Below, in pieces: positions 11,344-21,498 of a stretch of DNA of 64,000 nucleotides (its first letter is position 1; every line of letters begins with the position of its first letter). Origin of the DNA: Gonocerus acuteangulatus (lineage: Eukaryota; Arthropoda; Insecta; Hemiptera; Coreidae); assembly GCA_946811695.1 (NCBI GenBank), contig OX328123.1, positions 47,758,009 to 47,822,008 on the forward strand. Direction: 5' to 3'. A model generated the notes under the pieces. That model worked only from the letters and a program-made list of their open reading frames with translations. It did not search any database and was not told the DNA's origin. The translations under genes were made by a program, and so were the position numbers.

Positions 11344-11689
11344 CTAGCTGTTACCCGGTGTGCAATGCTACACCTAATTTATATTAAATATCTGTAGCCG
11401 GGGTGTGCCATGCTACACATGCTTCATATTAAATAGTTGTAACCCAGCTTCTATGGTATGCCTACTTTATATTATATATTTTAAAAAATGATTGATTATA
11501 TGATATTTGTCCAAATTATGAGAATATAAGATTATAAATTGAGAGCTCAGATGAAAAAATTATTTTCCAATGTTTTTAGAGAAAGTGGGGTGGAAAATAA
11601 ATTAACCCTTATTTTAAAAAGTATACTATTTTTAAAAAGTACCCTTATTTTAAAAAGTATACTTATTTAAAAAAGTACCCTTATTTTAT

Positions 11690-11745
11690 AATGGTATTAC
11701 AATTAAATGATTCCAAATCATTTAATTGCAATGCCGTTTTAAAGA
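11690..11745. repeat. Internal palindrome of the Helitron
   Basis: The arms ggtattacaattaaatgatt and its near complement (aatcatttaattgcaatgcc) flank a short centre. The palindrome is present at the equivalent place in copy 2 (51412-51465), so it predates the duplication. Confidence 0.6.
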
Positions 11746-12362
11746 AAATCCAAACCAAACTCCCTGTGTTTAATTTTTTTAAATAGAAAAAAATGCGTGG
11801 TCCATAAATAAATAACAATAAAATTGAGGCATTTAATTAAGGTTATGATTAGTTATAAGTTGTAATAATTATAACTGAATCTATATTCTTTATTTTCATT
11901 GATTTTTTTTTTAAATATAATATTTTTTTATTTTAAGGGCTTCGCACATAAAGCTAAAACCTCAACCTTGCACAAATATAATATTAATATGTTATATTGT
12001 TTACCTGTTCATGTAATAATCTGTGACTGAGTTTTTTTTTATGAATGAAAAAGGTAGTAAGTGGTGCAGGGTTTATGTTATATTTGCCAAAAGGAAAGTT
12101 TTAACATATTGTTTCAAATACACTTTCACATATTTTTTTTTTCATTTTTTTCCCTTTCTATTAAAGCTTCTGTTTCAAATTTTATGGTTCATGAGCTCTT
12201 CTATAAGGATAGTCATTCTGTCATAGGAAATAGGGGCATATAAGAAGAAAAACAAATTTAAGATATTCTTCTTGCAGTTATGGACAACAATGAACGACAT
12301 TGATTTGGCGAGCAACAATATTTTTACCATAATTGCAACCGTATTTAAACATTTAGTTCAAG

Positions 12363-13005
12363 AGCTGGTAACACACTTTTCAAGTGTTTTATGCACCTTG
12401 AAATTTTGCTATAGTGGGTCTCTAGGGTAGATAAAAAGGTAATCAGGTAATCAGTAACAAACTATGGGCCAAAAATAGTGTTTTATTCAGAAGCCATACT
12501 TCTTTAATGTAAAATTAAGGCAATTCTATAATGAATAATATATAAGGCAGACACTTTTAAGGGGGATAACATATATTAAAAAAAAAAAAATCGAAGTGGG
12601 TTTTTTGTAATATTAAATGAAGTTTTTTCTACACACCGCTATTTGATCACCATAATTTAAAATAATTACAAAAAGGCAGACACTATTTCTGAGGTTTAGT
12701 AATCAGCAAACATGAAAATAAATTTATCCGATTATAGACTGCAATACACTGCGTGTAACCGTAAGAGTGAGTGAGAGCACCAATCATAAGGACAGGACAG
12801 ATGTGGTACGTTCTAGAAATAAAGCAACTTGCCTTAACTATACATTAAAGATTGTGAATAAAATACTATTTTTGTGACATATTTTTTCCCCTATGGTACA
12901 GGAAACACATATATGCCTTACCTTCCCACGAATGCAATACAGCAAAATTCCAAGGTGCATAAAATACTTCATGAAATTTGCGTTACCAGCTCTCCGACTA
13001 AATGG
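12363..13005. mobile_element. Foldback element inside Helitron copy 1
   Basis: Terminal inverted repeats: agctggtaacacacttttca...gtgttttatgcaccttgaaattttgc on the left, and the complement (gcaaaattccaaggtgcata...gcgttaccagctct) on the right. The same family is inside Helitron copy 2 (50410-50790, internally deleted) and free-standing at 51905-53032. No coding sequence is seen. Confidence 0.7.
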
Positions 13006-13183
13006 TGACAGTCAGAGGATATAACTATCTCGGACAAAAGAAAGCATATGTCAGAATATAATAGATATTAAATTAATAAAAAATTGCATGGAAAATTTAA
13101 TTACTTATTTATTTATTAAAACACCACAATTCACATGACTTCCTCATCTTATAAAAATAATATTTTAATACATTAATTTATCT

Positions 13184-13184
13184 G

Positions 13185-13237
<53 letters not shown>
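13184..13237. repeat. Poly-A run
   Basis: A homopolymer of about 53 A. It has no equivalent of this length in Helitron copy 2 and so expanded, or arose, after the copies separated. The run length in an assembly may be unreliable. Confidence 0.9.
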
Positions 13238-13238
<1 letters not shown>

Positions 13239-13564
13239 CATACAAAAGAAATATTAATAATAATAATAAAATAATGTTTCAAAATGTGGTGAAAATTAAT
13301 TAATTTATATACATTCATTTGTATGAATATAAACATTTATGTAATTTATTATGTACATCTATCTATACGCAAATAAAAAAATAAGTTAATATAACAACTT
13401 GCATATGTATGTAAGAGGATTAATTTTAAGTTCATAAATTTAAGTCCCTTAAAAAATGACATTGTTTACAAAGGAGTTTTTAACAACAAAAAAAAATCTT
13501 TATGTTTTTGGAGTTCTTTATGTATAGAACAAAAAGCTCTATCTTTTTGGAGAGTCTTGGAATT

Positions 13565-14860
13565 TTAAACTTCACTTAAAGCTACATTTTCTGCATATGT
13601 AGACTCTTCTGTATCATCTTTTTGCTTTCTCGATTTCCAGTATAATACATTACTAAATAACCTAATAAGAAAACCAGTGGTGGATTTTCGTTCTAAATGA
13701 TCATTTAAGAATATAGTCTCTACATTCATCTGTTCAACATTCAGACCCATTTGATATCATTATTTTGTATCAAACTATCTATTTCTCTATCCCTAGCTTT
13801 CACCGAAAAATCACAATCGCGTGATCTTTATCAGATTCACCCTCAGCCAATCCAATACAGCTTATGTTTTCTTGGATAACATCAAAATGCCTAGCGACAA
13901 TGATTTTATTATTCAAAAGTACTTTATATCCCACTTCACTATAGCCGATTAAAATGCACATATTCACCATTTTATCCCATTTAGAAGTTATTATTTGTTC
14001 TGGTTTCGTAACAAAATCTTTACTACCATATAAATTACAGTTAGAAACATCTGGTTTCTTTCTAAAAAATATTTCATAGGTTATTTTATTCTCAATGGTA
14101 TTACCTAAAGAGCGATTTTTCAAATAAGTTGCAGCACAGACAATTTCTGGCCAACTTTTTTTCTAGAATAGCTTCTGCTAGTAAACAATGAGATATATTC
14201 ATAATTGTTCTAGTAAATCATACCGTTTAGTTCATGAACATATATGGGGCAGGGATTAATTTTGATCCCCTTTTTTTTTTTGGTAGTCATAAATCTTACT
14301 ATTTAAATATTCCTTACCAATGTCACATCTCATAATACCAATTCTCTTATTTCCTAAGTTTTTAACCTCATTTACTTATTGAACAAAGGAATGAAAAACT
14401 TCTGTTTTAGGTTTAATAGTTTAAATCCTAGCAATCTTACTATAATCATCTATAAATGAAACAAAATATTTTTCACCTTTGAGTCTCCTATTGTTTTCCT
14501 TCCTATTGTTTTCAAAAGGGACACGATTCAGTTTACAATACAAGTTTTATAAATTTATAACATGTCCAGATAAACTGATTATTTACTGCCTTAAATGCAC
14601 TTGAAGTTCTCCGCAAACTGTTGCATTTCTTGATGTTTCATTTCAGTTGTTTGAATTTTATTTTTTTAACATAATCTGAAGTTTCTACATACAATTTGCA
14701 ATGCTGTTGATTCCAATAGGTGTAAACTATCAAATTTCTGAATTATATATCACCAACTTTGGTCTCCTTTGCCTTTTCAATGACATTTACACACTTCATC
14801 AGTTTCAAAAACAAAGTTAAGCGTTTTTCCACATACTACAACCCTCTCCATCAAATACCA
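13565..14860 (-). pseudogene. Copia-type pol fragment (integrase, RT/RNase H remnants)
   Basis: Minus strand. From about 14860 downwards come broken pieces of the copia integrase core (FIDDYSKI, then MRCDIG, then NRTIMN-like NISHCLLAEA). An integrase C-terminal frame follows at 14123-13800 (YEIFFRKKPDVSN, KWDKMVNMCILIGYSEVGYK). At 13750-13565 a 61-codon frame joins the start of reverse transcriptase (QMNVETIFLNDHL) directly to the RNase H end (KSTTGFLIRLF...YWKSRK...AENVALSEV). The catalytic RT core is missing, so this is dead polymerase. The same deletion occurs in the copy at 48640-49798. Confidence 0.75.
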
Positions 14861-15527
14861 GTACAGACATATTCATTTACTTTATATTATAACCGTCATT
14901 GCTACCTTCCTTCTTTACTAAAGAGATAAAGAACTACCTCTCAACAAAAGTATTGAAATTATTAAACTTCTGAATAGAAACATGAATACTTAATTATATG
15001 ATATTAGTCCAAATTATGATTAGATAAACACAGAACATTTTTATGATTTTACTCCAAGTTCTGGTTAGAGCCCAGTGTTGCTCTAGGCAATCAAATTAAA
15101 ATTGATTTGATATGATGAAAATTGATCTGATATTAAGAAAATTGATCTTAAAAATTGACCTTGTCCAAACTATGAGAATATAAACCTATTATTTAGATAA
15201 ACAAACAAAGGTTAAAACTAAAAAGTTATTTTGCAAAAGAAAAAATTTTCGCAAAAAAGTTTTGTATTGCCCTTCTTCTTAGAAGAAGGGGTAACACTGG
15301 AACAAAAATGCCGATTTCTGACTATAAACTCTTCTGTATTTGACAGTTTCGAACTCGTTACTTCCAAACTGTGAATCCTAGAAGATTTTGAGCTAGGCTA
15401 CGAGATTTCCCGGATCAAGACGTATCTTTGTGCGAAGTTTGGTCAATATCAGTCAAACGATGTGGATTTGTATAAGGAACAAACAAACAGAAAAACAGAC
15501 AGAACACGTGATTTTTATATATATAGA

Positions 15528-15720
15528 TTAATCCTCATAGACTAACACTTCGTTCTAAAATGTTTGTTTAAAAAATCATGGTCGTATATATGTCAATCAA
15601 ACTTTTTTTTACAATGGATAACTTTTTAAAGGTAAGTGTAGGGAATATTTTGGCAGAATAATGACTTCTACAGAGTCGAGCATGTAAAACAATTTTTGAT
15701 ATAAAACCAGATGTCAGATT
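15528..15720. other. Spacer between Helitron and LINE
   Basis: Short A+T-rich spacer; I see no gene in it. Confidence 0.4.
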
Positions 15721-15721
15721 C

Positions 15722-16910
15722 AAATTTTGGGAATATTACAAAAATTATTAAATTTCGCTAAACCCCCGAAGAATCCATCTTCCTATCGTCCTATCAGTTT
15801 GGTCCCAATTATGTCCAAAATATTTGAAAAACTCCTGTTCAAACGAATTCTGTCCACTATCCTCCCCCCAACTCCACACCAGATCACCAGTTTGGGTTCC
15901 GTACTCAGCACGCAACGATAGAACAATGTTTCAGCGTTCTAGACACCATTTCTCATGCGGTGGAAAGTAAAAACTACTGCACGAGTGCCTTTCTGGACGT
16001 CGCCCAAGCGTTCGATTGTGTTTGGCACCCGGGGTTATTATACAAAGTACGGCGCATACTTTCCCACACATACTTCCTGATCCTACAGTCCTACCTAGCA
16101 AACCGCTCCTTCGAAGTAAGATCTGGTTCCACATTTTCTAGTTCCCGTCCAATTTCCTCCGGTGTACCACAGGGAAGTATTATCGGTCCTATCCTTCACC
16201 TTCTGTACTCCGCCGACGTTCCTACCCACCCAAATACTCATCTAACGACCTACGCTGATGATACAGCCATCTTTTCCTCCTCCCCTGATCCCGAAACTGC
16301 TTCCCTTCACCTGCAGGAACATCTAGACTCTGTTGAGGATTGGTGCAACAGGTGGAATATCAAGTTAAATCCAGAGAAATGCAGCCAAATAACATTCACT
16401 CTCAATAAAAGGACTTGCCCACCAGTTCACATATCCAACGAACTACGCTACCTGGGATTAATACTTGACAGTAGACTCACTTGGAACCCACACACCCGAC
16501 TGAAAAGACAGGAACTGAACAGGAGATACGGACTTCTTTGACGACTATTGGGACCTTCGTCAAAACTCACAACGCAGAACAAACTCACTATGTACAAAAC
16601 CATCATCAGACCTATTTGGACTTACGGACTTGAACTGTGGGGAACAACCAAAAGATCAAATATATAAAGAATACAGGCATTCCAATCCAAAGTCCTACGC
16701 AAAATAGTTAATGCCTCTTTTTACGTTTCCAATAAAGCCCTTCATCACCACCTCAATATCCCCTTCGTCCATGAACTGGCTAAATCCCGATTCCTAACCT
16801 TTCACTCCAAACTATCTGCCCATCCCAATCCCAGAGCTCAATCCCACCCCGAAAACCCTCATAGGAGGCTAAAGAGATCTTGGCCTCGTGATCAACTTCG
16901 TACTTAAAGG
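15722..16910 (+). pseudogene. Jockey-type LINE reverse transcriptase, broken
   Basis: The first frame has the RT start motif PSSYRPISLVPIMSKIFEKL. A frameshift near 15890 leads to a long frame at 15960-16541. That frame has FLDVAQAFDCVWHPGL (first catalytic Asp region), SGVPQGSIIGPIL, the YADD active-site box within TTYADDTAIFSS, and WNIKLNPEKC. A stop at 16539-16541 interrupts; the thumb and C-terminal part then continue (MYKTIIRPIWTYGLELWG...). The endonuclease and ORF1 are absent, so the copy is 5'-truncated and dead. The motif set fits jockey-type non-LTR elements. Confidence 0.88.
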
Positions 16911-17191
16911 ATAAATAAAAGTGGTTAACTAGGAAGTGTCAAATATGATTGGCTCCTTCCAAATTTCTATTTAAATTTTATTTTATCATTTTATTTATTA
17001 TTTTTTATAATATTATTTTTATTAGTATTACTTTTTATTTATTTATTTTTTTGTAATTAATTTAAGTATGTGCTATTTGTTTTTTTTTCACTGTAATCAC
17101 ATTATGTAAACTCATAAAAATGCCCATTTATCACAATTAACCAATGTACTATATTATTTGTGCAAATGTTAATAAACGCTTTATTATAGAA
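16911..17191 (+). mobile_element. 3' UTR of the jockey-type LINE
   Basis: An A+T-rich tail follows the last stop of the RT frame. It ends at about 17191 with caaatgttaataaacgcttt and a short A-run. A diverged second copy of this tail is at 58261-58412 (shared landmarks: ggctccttccaaatt, and caatgtac...attatttgtgcaaa). Confidence 0.65.
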
Positions 17192-18008
17192 AAAAATCGC
17201 TAAGGGGGACCCTTAAAGTTTTGTTAAGGATTCGACAATCCGGCCATATTTCAAAGAATATTTACCCGATTCAAACCGAACTTGGATGGCTAATAAAGGC
17301 CCTAATGTGATACATTTCCTTACAATCGGGGTGTTTCTACGTGTTCTGGGATCGACGTTGTATGCAAAAACGTTTACGTTTTATTTTTATTTTGAGAACC
17401 ATTTTTGCACGTACCTTTTGAGATAATACAATACTCATTTATTAGAGAAAGAAGTATTTATTCTTTTGAAATATTTCAATGACGTAAAAATCAGATTATC
17501 TGAATGGGACATATTGAATTTCAAAACGTCACGTTACTTATTCGCTTACACTACTTATTCGCTTACAAATTTTTAGTCTCTTCCGGACTGGGAAAAATCA
17601 TTATTTTTTGTATCCAAATGATATTTCCCACATTAGGGCATTTTGGGGGTGCTGATTTCAAATCTGCTATTATGCTTCGTGTAAAAAAAAGTGTATAATA
17701 CTAGTTTACTTGATAACGTGAGCATATTTTTGAATTTATTTGACGAAATATATATTATTGTTTAACAATTATATTTTTCCTTTAATTTACTCTATAAAAT
17801 AAATGAATTGGTGAAAGAATCATGTCGATATGATTTTCTAAACTCGATGTAACAAATTAAGCACTTTCAACCTATTTTATTTTATTTCTAGGCTCCTAAA
17901 GCGCATTGGACGGAACGGTCGGACACATGTCGACTATTTCTCAATGTAGAATCACCAGAAAAAAAAAAATGGACCAGATCGGTGACTCCGCTACTGTATA
18001 CTCCACTT
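17192..18008. other. No clear gene; likely body of a decayed Helitron
   Basis: No readable frame of length. Because a Helitron helicase end and 3' terminus follow, part of this stretch may be the eroded upstream body of that element, but I could not place its 5' end. Confidence 0.3.
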
Positions 18009-18140
18009 GTAAGTATTAGTTTATTTTCGCACGGTCAGCTTTATGTGGCTCTGTCATGTGTTAACAATCCTAGCGGCCTGTATACTTTGATCCCCGATGG
18101 CTATACGTCTAATATCGTGTTAAGAGAATCATTACTGTAA
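18009..18140 (+). pseudogene. Helitron Rep/helicase C-terminal fragment
   Basis: An open stretch of 43 codons encodes SLFSHGQLYVALSCVNNPSG and then LYTLIPDGY, ending in TAA. FSHGQLYVALSRV is the near C-terminal landmark of the PIF1-type helicase of animal Helitron transposases. Here the usual Arg is Cys. Only the end of the protein survives. It is followed 101 bases later by a Helitron 3' end, which supports the call. Confidence 0.8.
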
Positions 18141-18204
18141 TGGAGATTTTTTTTAAATACCCTAATGACGGTATTTATAATCCAAAATATAAATCCACAA
18201 AATG

Positions 18205-18244
18205 CTGTAGAAAGTCTCGCGGAGGAAGTCGCGGACACAGCTAG
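18205..18244 (+). mobile_element. Helitron 3' terminus
   Basis: A hairpin (ctcgcgg and its partner in gtcgcgga) is followed by cacagCTAG and then T at 18245. This is the expected 3' end of the autonomous Helitron whose helicase tail lies just upstream. Confidence 0.7.
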
Positions 18245-19415
18245 TTTATAATATATTCAGTCAATCATTAGCTAACGAAACTTGTTATTTTTATTCATTA
18301 TTGATAATAAATAAAAAAAAAAAATCATTATATCTAAAATCAGTTCTCAGTTTCCCAGTCCTAATAAAACCGAACAACTCGATTGCGTAGCTTTCCTCTT
18401 CTTTTTAAAGGCAATATATCAGGCCAGTTTAATCTTAAATGGCGGGCTTTGAGGCTGTACATGAAACTATGATGGCAAACTTCACGGTTTGTTAATAGTT
18501 AACAACTCAGCAACTACCTCTGAACTCCGTCCTAAATTAATAGACATCCCTTGCCCTGGTAAAACTTCATAACACTCCTCTGAATAATAAGTGAAAGATT
18601 TTTAAAATGACCATTGAAGGTAGATTCCATTTGGCTCAATCGACAGAAGATTTTTCCGATTATCAATGCCAAAACAACTTAGACTGTACTCTTGCTTCAT
18701 GCGTAGAAGACACTTCTTTAATATTTAAGAAATAAGTTCAATATAAGGGTTTACACAATTATGATCTTTTCAATTGTCGACGTTTTTCCTCTTGATAACA
18801 TACTTATTCTTATAATATTTGGTCTGAAGGAATTTAGAATAAACCATTGTAAAAAACAACTAATTCCCTGAATAAAGAAAATATTTAGGATATTAAGAGA
18901 TTGTGAAATATTACGAACATGAAGATATAACCGTTTTATACCTGTTTGTTTTTAAGGAATTCTGATAACGTTTGAATACTCCCCCCCCCCAAAAAAAAAC
19001 TATCTGAGGAAAAAAAGGCAAAAAAATCTGATATAGCACATCAGTAAATTATGTTTATAATTGTTTTATGAATTGCCAAAATCCAATTCATTGCTTTTAA
19101 TTGTCAAAATGTTTGTTAATAGTTACCTAATATAGGTAGATTAAATTTTCTATTGGAAGGATTGATATTCACTAAAAAAAAAGGAGAGACTTTCATTTTT
19201 TAAGGATACCTCAGGGGTCGGAAAAAAATACATAAATAATGGGAAACAAGCTAAGCCTCATGAATTATTCTTAACAAAAACAAAGTTTCAGAGAAAATAT
19301 CTCCTTTGCAATTTTATGTCGTTAAGTCTACTAGCTTCCTACAAACTTTTTAAGAAGAGGGAGATATTCCATACAACTCCAGTCCTTGAAAAAGAAGCAT
19401 ACATTTATTAAAAAA
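18245..19415. other. No gene seen
   Basis: A+T-rich DNA without recognisable coding or repeat structure, apart from short homopolymers such as a C-run at 18981. Confidence 0.35.
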
Positions 19416-19424
19416 ACATATTTG

Positions 19425-19452
<28 letters not shown>

Positions 19453-19458
<6 letters not shown>

Positions 19459-19614
19459 CTGCCTCTACCCATTTCGTTCATTTGCAGTGCAGATTGGCTA
19501 TAATTCGGTATATATTCAGCTCTCCATGTTTACTTATATGGGGAGCAGAATATACATATATCGAATTACAGCCAATCTGCAATGCGAATGAACCAAATGG
19601 GTAGAGGCAGAATA

Positions 19615-19616
<2 letters not shown>
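19453..19616. mobile_element. Foldback MITE embedded in (TA)n
   Basis: About 62-bp arms (attattctgcctctaccc on the left, its complement on the right) with few mismatches. Each arm includes gcagattggct or its complement. (TA)n runs flank both sides (from about 19425, and 19619-19668). This suggests a TA-target element inside a TA array, or an element whose ends seeded the array. Confidence 0.8.
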
Positions 19617-19618
<2 letters not shown>

Positions 19619-19709
<91 letters not shown>

Positions 19710-19716
19710 GAGAGGG
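19619..19716. repeat. (TA)n plus (GA)n microsatellite
   Basis: A TA run passes into a GA run of about 45 bases. It is a direct simple repeat and also opens spurious long frames. Confidence 0.95.
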
Positions 19717-19722
19717 GTATAT

Positions 19723-19930
19723 ACAGTGACTCTCATAAGAAATCGAAAAACTAAAGTCTCGGTATTTTGTTCTAATTTCTTAATATAATTTTGGCTAAAA
19801 AACATTTGAACGCTATATATAAAGGATGAAAATAAGCTGAATTACGAATATATATTAATTAATAAAAAAATTATTAAAACCATCAAACTATGATTAAATT
19901 AGGTTAGAAAAGTACGGACGGTTTTCGTGT
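19723..19930 (+). mobile_element. Terminal fragment of a Tc1-like element
   Basis: The sequence tacagtgactctcataagaa, then tcgaaaaactaaagtctcgg, then ttggctaaaaaac matches the left-terminal region of the Tc1-like element at 62500-62660 and the complement of that element's right end (63834-63872). No transposase is present here. Confidence 0.6.
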
Positions 19931-20057
19931 TTGATTTCCCACGTTTTTTTTTTTTTTTTATTGTTTATTTTTTATATTAATTGGAATTTAGCAATAATAT
20001 TAGTTTGTTAGTAAAACAAGATATTTAAATTTTAACGTCCATTTATTATTAACTAGG

Positions 20058-20225
20058 AATTTTAGGACGGGTTATCTATAGGTTACCACACTTTTCTAGC
20101 CAGGATAGGGCTGATGCCTTTTCTTTTTTCTAAAGAAAAGCCACCACCCCTAGTGGGAATCGAACCCACGACCTTTGGCTCAGAGTGTTAAGTGCTCACG
20201 AATTGACCCTCATGGCCATCGGGTC
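20058..20225 (-). mobile_element. tRNA-derived SINE, family B
   Basis: The best copy of this family. The complement of a B box is clear (gggaatcgaacccacgacc), followed by the A-box end (ggccatcgggtc). The body has ccaggatagggctgatgcc and the tail has aggacgggttatctatagg. Read 5' to 3' on the minus strand it has the order of a tRNA head plus unrelated body. Internal Pol III boxes are its likely promoter. Confidence 0.75.
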
Positions 20226-20528
20226 TAAAACAAGGTATGTAGAATGAAAAAATATGGTTGAAATTGATCATTCCGAGCGGAGGTGGAAGTGGCCGAGTGA
20301 GCAGTTTACAAAACTCTAAGTTTGTTAAAACTTAAGTTATCTTTAGGATTTCATTGGTGTAGGTGTTTAAACTGTTTACAAAACATTAACTATATTTATT
20401 CCTTGCTTTCCTTTTGACAACAGGGGGGAAAAGGAAACGCGCTAATTTGACGCAGTTCCTGCAAATCGGAATTTTTCTATCCAGCTTCATGTTCGTAATT
20501 AAGTATTTAGAGGGTCGCTTTTTCTTTT

Positions 20529-20592
20529 TTAGCGCGGTTCCTCCCTCCATAGGGAGGACACCCGCTTATTCTTGGTTAAACCTTTATTTATA
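20529..20592 (-). mobile_element. Helitron-like 3' hairpin fragment
   Basis: The plus strand reads ttagcgcggttcctccctcc-atagggagga. On the minus strand this is a hairpin followed by CGCGCTAA, a CTRR-type Helitron end. The same block recurs at 21281 and 24872. The fragment is truncated where a mariner-type element begins at 20593. Confidence 0.55.
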
Positions 20593-21137
20593 CAGGGTGT
20601 CCCGTAAATGTCTAGTCATATTGTGGGAGGTGGTAGAGGACCTTTAGGGAAACGAAAAATGTTCTCTGACGAATTTCTGAATTCTCACACATAAGGGAGA
20701 AAACGTCGTTTTATTGTTTTATCAAGACAAACGTGGTTTTTAGAAAAATAATCGTTGTAGCTCCGGCCCAGGTGGTTCTACTAGAAAGACTAGTTGATAG
20801 TAAACGGAAAAATGAATGAATGTAAGTATGTCTATCTTCGCAAAAGAAAGCTATTCTAAATTTCCTGACATTTTCTTGATATTTCTTATCAGCGTTACTC
20901 CTCAATGGGCAGGATCTGAGATTTCCGAGTTTCAGAAAACTTTCCTCATTTAACCAGCTTTCCATTCATGTGTCACAACTCGGTATTGAACGATTGATTA
21001 TATGAACGATTTAGGAACAAAAGTTTAAAAAAAAACAAAACAAAAAAACATGGATCTGTGGAAAGAAAATTAATTTTTTTTTCTCTAGTTTATTCAAAAA
21101 GTTTAAAAGGTATACTAGACATTTACGGGACACCCTG
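20593..21137. mobile_element. Mariner-type non-autonomous element
   Basis: 545 bp with terminal inverted repeats CAGGGTGTCCCGTAAATGTC on the left and its complement on the right, flanked by TA on both sides. The size and lack of a transposase frame make it a non-autonomous derivative. A longer relative with matching ends is at 36689-38689. A 16-bp direct repeat (attcttggttaaacct) lies just outside it on both sides (20568 and 21143). Confidence 0.85.
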
Positions 21138-21419
21138 TATATATTCTTGGTTAAACCTAATTCCTGCAACATATGAGGTAGTAGTGAACTAGAATATTTT
21201 AATACGTTTTTGAACAGAAATATTTCAATGTGATACATATAGCTTCCCTAAATCAACAAGAATAAATTTTCACATTCTTCTATCGCGGGTCCTCCCTCCT
21301 TCATAGAGAGGAAACGCGCAAATAAGGTTGACCTCATGACGCAATCTGGACGTGCCGACACGGAATTTTCATGTTTCAGAACCCATTGATCAATAATATA
21401 ACGTTGGTTCAAATTTGTT

Positions 21420-21420
<1 letters not shown>

Positions 21421-21495
<75 letters not shown>
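21421..21495. repeat. (TA)n microsatellite
   Basis: TA array inside the Helitron-like repeat; the pogo-type element is inserted at its right edge. Confidence 0.95.

Positions 21496-21498
<3 letters not shown>

Larger units (their letters stand above)
11344..15527 (-). mobile_element. Large Helitron, copy 1, with captured pol
   Basis: A 4184-bp minus-strand element. Its 5' end is A|TCTATATATATAAAAATCAC (flanking A is the complement of 15528). Its 3' end is CACCGGGTAACAGCTAG, ending at 11344. TC and CTAG termini between A and T are the standard Helitron signature. It carries a decayed copia-type pol fragment (13565-14860), a foldback element (12363-13005) and a poly-A run of about 50 (13184-13237). 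A colinear copy in opposite orientation lies at 47643-51771. No Rep or helicase is visible inside, so the element was moved in trans. Confidence 0.8.

Noticed and set aside
15931..16134. Minus-strand frame within the LINE
   Set aside because: It is the antisense shadow of the jockey-type reverse transcriptase.
19386..19805. Open frames of 68-79 codons over the TA and GA arrays
   Set aside because: They are translations of (TA)n and (GA)n simple repeats (YIYIYI, RERERE) and carry no coding evidence. The same applies near 24296-24559, 25001-25198 and 36490-36687.
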